Positions 18,581 to 27,500 of a stretch of 64,000 bases of DNA are shown here, piece by piece (the first letter of the stretch is position 1; the number at the start of each line of letters is the position of its first letter). A program made the translations under genes and the position numbers. Source of the stretch: Rhynchopus euleeides (lineage: Eukaryota > Euglenozoa > Diplonemea > Diplonemida > Diplonemidae); NCBI GenBank assembly GCA_963210315.1, contig OY723296.1, positions 744,001 to 808,000 of the forward strand, read 5' to 3'. The notes beneath the pieces are model-generated. The model did no database searches and was not told where the DNA came from. It saw only the letters and a program-made list of their open reading frames with translations.

Positions 18581-21500
18581 TTACGGCTGGCCAGGCGCAG
18601 GCTCCGGCTCATGGGTGTCCTGGATGGGCTCCGGTTCTTCAGTGTGGTAGTCGAAGCCAGGTTCGTGTGTCTCCTCCTCCTCCTCCTCTGTGGGCTGAGT
18701 CGGTGCAGGGGCAGGCGCAGGCGTAGGTGCAGGTGTCGCAGGTGCAGACGTCTCAGGTGTAGATGTTGCAGGCGCAGACGTTTCAGGTGCAGATGTGGCA
18801 GGCGCAGATGTTGCAGGTGCAGACGTTTCAGGCGCAGATGTTGGAGGTGCAGATGTTGCAGGCGCAGACGTCTCAGGCGCAGATGTTGCAGGTGCAGACG
18901 TTTCAGGCGCAGATGTTGGAGGTGCAGATGTTGCAGGCGCAGATGTCTCAGGCGCAGATGTTGCAGGTGCAGATGTGGCAGGCGCAGATATCTCAGGCGC
19001 AGATGTTGCAGGTGCAGATGTCTCAGGTGCAGATGTGGCAGGCGCAGACGTTTCAGGCGCAGATGTTGGAGGTGTAGATGTTGCAGGCGCAGACGTCTCA
19101 GGTGCAGATGTGGTAGGTGCAGATGTCGGTGCAGGTGTCGCCACAGGGGCAGGCACAGGTGTCGGTGCAGGTGCAGGCCCCGTCGACATCACCGACGCAT
19201 GCCCATCCGGGCACCGCGCAGTGCAGCAGGGGCTCCCTTTGCTCGACGTCCCACACTCGCCCCCACCAAGCGTGGGCGGGCACGTGTCCGTGGGGGAGAG
19301 GGACCCCTGCATGCACCACTCCAGTGTGTACTTCTTGTTCCCCGCATCGTACGCCACCGACACAAGGTGGACGTGTGCGCTGGCAGTTGCCGTCGTCACC
19401 GTCAGTGCCGTCACCGCCCCGGAGCGCAGCGCCGCTGCGTCCTGCGGCGTCAGCAGCACTTTGTGCGAGTGCCCGCCGCCCCCGCCCAGCGTCAGCTCCA
19501 CACTGGAGGCTGCGCTGCGCTTCTCGGCGATGACAGCCGCGACGCTTGGGTCCGCACTGTTGACGAGCAGCTCCTGCAGCGCTTTCACCTCCTTCCACGT
19601 CGAAGACCCGTGCTCATGGATGGGCATGATCGGGTAGCGCTGCCGCACACTCCCCACACCCGCAACCTTGGGGAAGATGATCCAGTGCCCGCTGGCACGT
19701 GTCGCCACCACCTGCCCCGCCTTGTTGCGCACATACGTCGCCCCGCCCGACGTGTCGGCAGGGTCCACCTCCGCCCCCTCCTGATCCGGTGCGAAGAACT
19801 CCAACGGGGTGCGGAAGAACCGCTTGCGTGACGATCCGACCACAGGGTCCTTCTGGTCGCCCCCCCCAGGCGCCGCCCCGTCCGCGCTGTACGCAATGCC
19901 GTGCGGGTTCCAGTGCGTCAGCGGGGTGGTGTAGATCACCTCCAGTGGCATGGCGTACGTCCACCGCTGCGTCCAGCACTTTGTGTACACGCACATCTTA
20001 TCCGGGTGCGGCCCCTCCCCCACCTCCCCTGCCGGGCGGTTCTTCCACGCGCACTTCGCACCCGACGCGTCGGCCGACAGGCTCCCCGGACCCCACCTCG
20101 CCTGCCCCGTGCAGCTGGCGCTGGTCTTCAGGGCCTCGCACACGCTCTTGCGCGCGTTGTCCTTGCTGTCCGCGTACGTCGCCAGGTCGTCGGCAAACGA
20201 GATGCACGCCTCCTGCGGGACCACCTTCGGGTGCGTCGTCTGCGCCGCAAACATGTAGTCGTTGAATCCGCGCTTCTGCGACTGCCGCCCCATCGCGTCC
20301 GGTGTCGTCACCGCCCCCTGTCTGCTGTAGAAGGCTGTGTTCAGCGGCCCGCTCCCGTTCGCGTTGACCGTCAGTGGGCCCAGTGACGCGTCGCGCAGCA
20401 CCGCCTGCGGGCCGTCAAACCCCGGCACCTCCTGCATCAGCTCGTCGATGAACTCCATCGGCCCCGTCCGCCCCTTGGGCCACGGGTCCGAGGACCGGTA
20501 CTTGCTGCTGGCCGTCGGGTTCAACTCAAACAGGGCGCGCGTCGACTTCGCCAGCTTCGCCCGCGTCAGCGGCGTAGCCGCGTTCAGCTGCACGTGCAGG
20601 TCGTTCCGCACGCGCAGGCGCGACGTCGGCAGCTTCTGCTTCACCGGGGCGCACTTGATCCGGTAGAACCACTGCGCCATCTTCGGCTCGAACGTCTCCC
20701 CTGCCTGCGCCTCCACCATGTCGCGGAACGCTGTCGGCAGGTACGGCAGGTTCTCGTCCAGCTGCTTCTGCCCACTGGCAGCGCGGAAGTGCACCTTGTC
20801 CGTCAGGTCACGCCACGAGTTTGCCGCGATGTGGTGCCGGTCCGACGCGAACGGCTCTGACACCCCGTCCGACGCCTCCGCCCACGTCCCCTCCATGTAG
20901 CACAGGTTGGGCTTGAAGTAGTCCTCGTAGTCCGCACGCACCGACGTGTCCTGCTTCAGGAAGGCGCGGAAGTACTCGCGCATCTCCGCCACCTGCTGCG
21001 CCACTGTCCCCTTCACGCTGGGCAGCACTCCCGGCATGGCGAGCAGGCGCGACGGGGGCGGCCACGCCTTCGTGTACTGCGCAGGCGTCTGCGTGGGGTC
21101 CGCCTCCTCCAGCGAGTAGTCGTTGTGGCGCGTCGTGAACTGCACCCCGTTCAGCACAGCCCCCGTCTCCCCCATCCCGATGGTGTACTGGAAGTCGGCG
21201 TGGTTGTGGATGTTCCCGGGGCCCGACCCGACGTAGCTCTCCTGGTTGTACGCCTCCGTCCCCTGCTCGAAGGAGCGCACCACCGTCAGCCCGCTGTTCC
21301 CCTCCGACCGCAGCCGCTCCTGCGTGCGCATCTCGGAGGACACGAGCTGCCGCCCGATGGCACCGACCACCCCCTTCAGCTTGTCAATGGCCTTCTGCAG
21401 CTGCTCCTGTGTTTGTGCCGGGGGGGCAGGTGCCTGTGCCTGTGCCTCTCCCAGGCGCGCGCGTGGCACCCCGTCGCGGTCGCGGTCGCCGTGCCCGAAG

Positions 21501-22264
21501 CGCGACGCGGCGTACAGCGGGCACTCAGACAGCACCTCCGCCGCGGGGTCCAGCACCACCACCTGCAGCTTCACCCCAGCACCCCACCCCGCAGGCATCC
21601 CGTGGTGCGGCACCAGTGGGTCCCAGCACTGCTGCTTCCGGTCCACCCCGTCCGCCCCCTCCGTGTCGGACGCGAAGAAGTACACCCCGGCACGCCCCAG
21701 CGTGTACGAGAAGTTCCGCCCTGCCTGCTCCGCAGCAGACAGCGCCTCACGCCCCGCCAGCAGCGTCGCCTCTGTGAAGTCGCAGTGCCGGAACGCCTGC
21801 TCGTCCTTCAGCAGGTGCACGTTCTGCAGCTGACCCCCGCTGCGGAAGAACACAAGCGTGTCGCCCGCATAGGCGTACAGAGGCTCGCGCAGCATCCCCG
21901 CGCCCCACGTGCACCTCGGGTCCGCCACCACCCTGCGCGTCACCATCGACGGCACGCCTGTCCCGGACCGCGGCGGCCCGCGCGCCGCCGCCGCCCCTGC
22001 CGTGCACACGTCCTCCGCCAGATCGTCTGTGCGGGTGTACCGTGTCACAGGGATGTACACGGACGTCACGTTCGGCGCCACCGCACAGTATCCGTGCCGC
22101 GCACGCCCGCCTGCCGCCACCGCTGTGCGCAGCTCCGCCACCTGCCCCGCCAGCTCTGCGAGCACCCCCTCCACCGCTGCGATGCGGTCTGCGCCACCAG
22201 CCCCTGCTGCCCACGCACAGCACAGCAACAGGGCCGCTGCGCGGAGCCCGCACGGCACGCCCAT
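18581..22264 (-). CDS. Secreted protein with cupredoxin-like domain, His-rich box and Pro/Thr/Ser-rich tail
   Basis: This intronless gene encodes 1,227 residues. A signal peptide (LRAAALLLCCAWAAGAGG) is followed by a short helical segment. Residues ~118-238 look like a cupredoxin (plastocyanin fold) domain: YAYAGDTLVFF, H150 in QNVHLL, GVYFFASD, then C213, H220/H221 and M223 in QQCWDPLVPHHGM as candidate copper ligands. The central ~650 residues are unfamiliar and rich in Trp, Tyr and Cys, with glycosylation sites. Around residue 931 is a GGGHSHKVLLTPQDAAAL...SAHVHLV box, a His-rich motif seen in bacterial and protist extracellular proteins. Residues ~1025-1190 are [AEP]TSAP repeats (mucin-like), then an acidic EEEEEETHEPG tail without a membrane anchor. 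An extracellular metal-binding or oxidative role is inference. Confidence 0.65.
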   Translation of the reverse strand: MGVPCGLRAAALLLCCAWAAGAGGADRIAAVEGVLAELAGQVAELRTAVAAGGRARHGYCAVAPNVTSVYIPVTRYTRTDDLAEDVCTAGAAAARGPPRSGTGVPSMVTRRVVADPRCTWGAGMLREPLYAYAGDTLVFFRSGGQLQNVHLLKDEQAFRHCDFTEATLLAGREALSAAEQAGRNFSYTLGRAGVYFFASDTEGADGVDRKQQCWDPLVPHHGMPAGWGAGVKLQVVVLDPAAEVLSECPLYAASRFGHGDRDRDGVPRARLGEAQAQAPAPPAQTQEQLQKAIDKLKGVVGAIGRQLVSSEMRTQERLRSEGNSGLTVVRSFEQGTEAYNQESYVGSGPGNIHNHADFQYTIGMGETGAVLNGVQFTTRHNDYSLEEADPTQTPAQYTKAWPPPSRLLAMPGVLPSVKGTVAQQVAEMREYFRAFLKQDTSVRADYEDYFKPNLCYMEGTWAEASDGVSEPFASDRHHIAANSWRDLTDKVHFRAASGQKQLDENLPYLPTAFRDMVEAQAGETFEPKMAQWFYRIKCAPVKQKLPTSRLRVRNDLHVQLNAATPLTRAKLAKSTRALFELNPTASSKYRSSDPWPKGRTGPMEFIDELMQEVPGFDGPQAVLRDASLGPLTVNANGSGPLNTAFYSRQGAVTTPDAMGRQSQKRGFNDYMFAAQTTHPKVVPQEACISFADDLATYADSKDNARKSVCEALKTSASCTGQARWGPGSLSADASGAKCAWKNRPAGEVGEGPHPDKMCVYTKCWTQRWTYAMPLEVIYTTPLTHWNPHGIAYSADGAAPGGGDQKDPVVGSSRKRFFRTPLEFFAPDQEGAEVDPADTSGGATYVRNKAGQVVATRASGHWIIFPKVAGVGSVRQRYPIMPIHEHGSSTWKEVKALQELLVNSADPSVAAVIAEKRSAASSVELTLGGGGGHSHKVLLTPQDAAALRSGAVTALTVTTATASAHVHLVSVAYDAGNKKYTLEWCMQGSLSPTDTCPPTLGGGECGTSSKGSPCCTARCPDGHASVMSTGPAPAPTPVPAPVATPAPTSAPTTSAPETSAPATSTPPTSAPETSAPATSAPETSAPATSAPEISAPATSAPATSAPETSAPATSAPPTSAPETSAPATSAPETSAPATSAPPTSAPETSAPATSAPATSAPETSAPATSTPETSAPATPAPTPAPAPAPTQPTEEEEEETHEPGFDYHTEEPEPIQDTHEPEPAPGQP
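18705..19190. repeat. Minisatellite encoding TSAP repeats
   Basis: An 18/36-bp minisatellite of the form GCAGGCGCAGATGTTGCAGGTGCAGACGTTTCA repeats in phase with the reading frame. It encodes SAPATSAPETSAP on the minus strand. Its regularity makes length variation between alleles likely. Confidence 0.85.
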
Positions 22265-22269
22265 TGTGG

Positions 22270-23295
22270 GGTGTGGCGTGGTCCTTCCCTCTTGCCCGGG
22301 GCTGCCTTCTGTGTGCTGTGCGCCTGGATCTGGTGGAATTGGAATTGGAATTGGAACGCATTGTGGATGGGGGGTGTAATAGATAACTTCAAAGACAAAC
22401 GCTCTTCTCCACCGTGGTCAACACTGCTCGACAAGCTGTTTAAAGCAATCGGGGGCGGGGGTGGGGTCAGGCGGGATTTCTTTCGGACACACCCCCGATA
22501 GGATCGGGCACCCGGGGGGGTGGGGCTGCAGGGGAGGGCGTGGGGGATTCGGGCGAGGTGCTCACAGCCCCTCTCACCCCCCCCCCCCCTCTCCTTTGAA
22601 ACCCCTTAAACCCCTCGATAACCCGTCTGCCAGGCCGTAGAACACACACAAAACACGAGGACCCGGCAAATAGGAACCCGGCAGCCTGGGGATGTGGGGG
22701 GGGAATACGTTACGAAATAGTGCGGGATGGCGGTGGGGGTAACGGTGGTCGCAAATCCCTTTTATATAAGGACCTATACCCACACTTCCACCCAACCCCA
22801 CCCCCCATGGAACCCCATGCAACCAACAACCCGCGTTATGAAATTGGGAGGAGGTGGAGGTGGAGGAGGAGGGGGCGGGGATGTCGTTTGTGCGGGCAAA
22901 CAAAAGCAACTCCATCCCCCCCACCCCCCCCCCCCCACACACACACACAGACAGCCCCTGGTCCTCAACCCCCCCATCCCTACCCCCCTCCTGGACAGCA
23001 GGCTTTTTTATTAGACCTTTCCCTCCCCCCCCCCCTCTGCAAACATCAGTATGCTTGGGGGACAAGTCACTACACCAGATATGTTGTACAAGGCAGATCA
23101 ATGCACAACGGGAGGGTGTGTAGCAGTGCGGGTGGGGTCGCGAGGAGGTGTTATCTTGCTGCACCACACATGGCTCTCTCCCGGGGGGGGGGGGGGGGGA
23201 TTGAAATCGAAGTAGAAGGAAGCACAAGGTGGTTGATCTTCCTTCACTCGGTAGGCTCTCTCTCACGGGGGGGAAGGGGGTGCGAGAGGGCGGAG
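22270..23295. other. Intergenic region with simple-sequence tracts
   Basis: No gene is supportable. The stretch is dominated by C-runs, CA tracts and G-runs. Apparent open frames are long Pro/Gly-rich stretches caused by these runs. Confidence 0.5.
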
Positions 23296-23297
23296 TC

Positions 23298-24373
23298 TCA
23301 TGCGTGGGTCCACTTCGGCTCACGCTTCTCGACGAAGGCGGACATGCCCTCCTTCTTGTCTGCCGTCCCGAAGGTCGACTGGAAGAGGCGCTTCTCGAAG
23401 TGCAGGCCGTCGCTGTGGTGGGGGTGTGGGTGGGTGTGGCGACAGGGGGATTGCAGGGTGTGGCTGTGGGACACAAGGTGAATCTTTGGAGCAGAGCTGT
23501 ACAAAAAAAACAGCTGCAGAGGATGTTGATTGTGTTCATGAGGAGCGCAGCGGGGGGTTCCGGTGGAGCGGGCAGGTCCCGCGTGATGCGGCCAGTAGCA
23601 GAGATCCCGGTGGGATGTGGATGGGGGCGAAGGTGGCCCCCCAAGCAGGAGCAGCGCATGCACTCGCAGCAAAGAAAAACTTACAAAAATCCATACCTGA
23701 TGCCGGTCTCCAGCGCCTGGTTGACGGCAACCTTCGCCAGCTCGGTGGTGACGGAGGAGTACCCTGCGATGGTGGTGGCGGACTCCATCGCCTTGGGGAG
23801 GAGCTCCTCGGGGGCGAACACCTTCGCCACCAGCCCAGCCTTCTCCGCATCGGCGGCAGAGTACACGTTGCCCGTCAGGACCCACTCCATGGCGCGCGAC
23901 TTGCCGATCAGCTTCGTCAGGTTCTGCGTCCCGCCGATGCCGGGAATGGTGCCGAGCTTGATCTCGGGCTGCCCGAACTTGGCCTTCTCCGAAGCGTAGA
24001 TGATGTCGCACAGCATCGCCAGCTCGCACCCACCGCCCAGAGCGAACCCGTTGACGGCGGCGATGATGGGGGTCTTCGCGCGCTGCACCTTCACCATCTC
24101 CCCGAACAGGTTCGTCTTGTACACTGTGGGGAAGTCCATGGCAGCCATCTCCTTGATGTCCGCACCAGCCGCGAAGGCCTTGCCCTCACCGGTGAGGACG
24201 ATCGCACCGATGTCAGCGTTGTTGTCGTACTCCTCGACCTGGTTGGCGAGGTCGCGCACCAGCTCCGTGCTCAGGGCGTTGAGGGCACCGGGGCGGTTCA
24301 GCGTGATGACGCCGACACGGCCAACAACCTCAGTCTTCACCAGCGACAGCGTGACAAGAGAGCGGCGGAACAT
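23298..24373 (-). CDS. Enoyl-CoA hydratase, mitochondrial-type
   Basis: Two exons (24373-23697, 23412-23298; intron GTATGG...CCACAG, 284 nt) give 263 residues. The crotonase fold is clear: VITLNRP, the oxyanion-hole segment [11 protein letters not shown] (68-76), and the two catalytic glutamates E117 in GGGCELAM and E137 in [18 protein letters not shown]. The second exon supplies the conserved end [12 protein letters not shown]...[14 protein letters not shown]. Length and residues match short-chain enoyl-CoA hydratase (ECHS1), which hydrates trans-2-enoyl-CoA in fatty-acid and branched-chain amino-acid oxidation. The N-terminus [13 protein letters not shown] is short, basic and hydroxylated, suiting a mitochondrial presequence. 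Upstream lies the edge of the segmental duplication (24534). Confidence 0.93.
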
Positions 24374-24533
24374 CTTGGCGTGTGTGTGGGTGTGCGGCCT
24401 GGGGAAGGGGTGCGTGAGTCGATGACCAGGAGGGTGAATGCAAGAACACCAGGGCGCCAAAAGGCTTCGCTGCCAGTCTCGGTTCTCTTGAGTCTGGTTG
24501 TCGCGTTGACAGCTTGCAGGCAGACAAAAACAA

Positions 24534-27500
24534 GGACATGTCGCTGTGGCAGCAACGGGGTCAAGAGAGGTGGGGGTGTGGGGGCATCGCAAAGGGACTG
24601 TGTTCTGGTGTCGTGCCAAGACAGAGCTCGACGGTAATTCGCAGGTCACCCTCCACAGCTTCGGGTGGTGGAGGGGCAATCGTCGGCACATTCATAGCAG
24701 AGAGTTTTGCGGAATGGAAAACAGAAAGCAGCGTTCGTCGGGTTGGCGTGCCATGCCCTTTGTTCGTGTGTTGGTTTGTTCGCTGGCCGGCGCACCCTGA
24801 ATGCAGCGTGCGCACGACTCAGCTCAGCAGTGGTGGGCCTCTGGGTTGTGTGCAGAGGGGAGGTGTGGAAATGACAGGGCAAGCTTGCCCTGTAGCACGC
24901 ACTCGGAAGCAGGGGCGGTCGCCTAAACAAATTGGCGAAAGGAACAAAGGAAAAAACAAGCCTGCGCCGTGGCGTTGGCGACTGACTCAAGAGCCACCGC
25001 AGCGGGTGCAGGAAAGGCGGAAGGGTTGGTGGGGAGGGAGGGAACGGAACCACCAAGGGGAGACAAATTGGGACACCCAGTGTCTGTCCGGCCCGTGGTC
25101 AGACAAAAGCAGCCAGCACCGTGTATATTCCGCTGTGAACGGAAACTAACAGTGCCTGTGGTGGCCACGCGTTCATTATTTGCGAGGGACAGCCTGGGGT
25201 TGTGTTCTGACAAGTTCAGTTCGCATAGTGTTTTTGTATGAGACTTCGCGTTTGTTATTATTTGTGTTTTGTGTTTTGTGTTTTGTGGTTTTGAGTCAGT
25301 GTTCGTGTTTGTTTTGAGTTCAGTTTTGTGAGAATAAGTCACTTGTAATGTTCGGAGTATGCACTGCCCCGGCACTGCCAGGACAGCAAAAGAGTGGCTC
25401 GCATGCACACATACGCACACCACAGAATACCGTGCTCTGGTGAAGGAGCGGTTGCTTAGATGTTGTAGGCGTGCGGCTCCTTCGCAGCGTCGGCCTCAGC
25501 CTCCGCAAGCATCTGCATGTACGAGGCCTCGTCGCGCTGCTGGTGCTGCGCCTGCTGCTTCTGCTTGCGCACCACCACGAAGGCAACCATCCCGCCCATG
25601 CACAGCGCCCCGGCAGCGCCCAGCAGAGCCCACAGCCACCCGCTGTGCTTGTCGCTGCTCTCCGAGGCAGCACCTGCCGTCTTGGGCGGCAGATCCTCCG
25701 CCCCCCCGAGCGGCACCACCTGCGAGCCCTGTGCCCCAGACAGCGGGCCCTCGTTGCGCATCGCCTGGTCCATGGCCTTCTTGATCTGGTCGGCTGTGGT
25801 TGCGGCGTCCCCGCCCAGCAGTGCGAAGTCGACGTACGTCCCGTCACTGTTCCCGTTGGCGGAGGCACCGAGTGCCACACCAGCGCGGCCAGCGGGGGTG
25901 GCTGCCGGCTTGGGCTCCTGCTCGTGATCCTGCTCGTGCTCGTGCTCACGCTCCTCCTCCACACGCGCCTCCTCGTTCCAGCTGCGCGGCATCGGGCGTG
26001 CCCACGCCGCGTGCTTGTCGGCAGGCGGGACGGTGCCGTTCGCCATCAGGTGCCCCACCACACGCACCAGCAGCTGCGACGGGTCCTTCTGCAGGTTCTC
26101 TGCAGCGCGCAGCAGCACCGCACGCACCTTGCGCAGCGTCTCCTTCGGGTTGGTGAACAGGTCCCCGAGCAGCCCGTGCAGCTTCACGCGCAGCTCACGC
26201 TTCGCCGGCTGCCCCTCCGCCTCCTCAGCCGCCTCCGCCGCCTCGTCGCGCTCACGCTGCTCCGCCTCGAACGCGGCAGAGCACCCGGCACCCTTCACCG
26301 CGCAGCAGTACTCCTGCTGGTCCGGCGCCATCGCCGTCTCCCCAGAAGCGTCCACCGCGCACTGCATCGCGCACGCCACGTCCTTCGCGCGGCAGCACCA
26401 CGTCCGGCGTGCCTCGCCCCACTCAGCCACGTCCGACCCGTCGAAGCACTCGAAGCGCGGCTGGCACGCCACCCCGAACGCGCTGCAGCAGCGGCGCGCC
26501 ACGGTGCTGTTCCAGTGCACACCCTCCTCCTCGGCCGCCTCGCACCGCTCCTCCGCCGCCTCGCGCTCCGGGTCCACGCAACGCACACCCTCGTGCTTGC
26601 AGCACCACTTCTGCTGCACCTCAGACCACGGCTGCGCCGTCTCCGCAGACCACTCGCAGTCGAAGTCGCGTGCGCTGCACCCCACCATGTGGTTCTTGCA
26701 GCAGAAGGCGCGCCTGTCAGCACCCCACTCCGCTGCGTCCTCATCAGCGTCCAGCTTGCACACGAACTTCGCAACAACACCGCATGCGATCTTGTGCGAC
26801 TTGCAGCACGACACGCGCGTCTCACGGTCCCACTCCGACACACGCCCACGGCACGTCCCGTTCCTGTGTGTGTGCTTCTCAGTCTCGTTGTGCTGGCGGT
26901 GCTCGCGCTCCTCGTGCTCCTCGCGCTCACGATGATCACGCTCCTCACGCTCGTGCTCGCGGTCGTCGGTCTTGTTGCCACGGTGCTTGCGCTCCTCACG
27001 CTCACGACGCTCACGCTCCTCGTGCTCCTCGCGCTCACGGTGCTCACGCTCCTCACGCTCGTGCTCGCGGTCGTCGGTCTTGTTGCCACGGTGCTGGCGC
27101 TCCTCACGCTCACGGCGCTCACGCTCCTCGTGCTCCTCGCGTTCACGGCGCTCACGCTCCTCACGCTCGTGCTCGCGGTCGTCGGTCATGTTACCACGGT
27201 GCTTGCGGTCCTCGTGCTCGTGCTCACGGTCCTCGGTCTTGTTCCCGCGGTGCTGGCGCTCCTCACGCTCACGCTCCTCGTGCTCCTCACGCTCGTGCTC
27301 GCGGTCGTCAGTCATGTTGCCACGGTGCTTGCGCTCCTCGTGCTCCTTGCGCTCGCGGTGCTCACGCTCCTCCCGCTCGTGCTCGCGGTCGTCGGTCTTG
27401 TTGCCACGGTGCTGGCGCTCCTCACGCTCACGGCGCTCACGCTCCTCGTGATCCTCGCGCTCACGGTGTTCACGCTCCTCACGCTCGTGTTCGCGGTCGT

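Noticed and set aside
18515-19831. Plus-strand frame of CRC/RRC repeats opposite the cupredoxin-like gene
   Set aside because: It is produced by the TSAP-encoding minisatellite read in the wrong strand; no start context or domain supports it.
22574-23659. 361-codon minus frame between the cupredoxin-like and hydratase genes
   Set aside because: It is Pro/Gly/Ser/Thr-rich because of C- and CA-runs and overlaps the last exon and intron of the hydratase gene.
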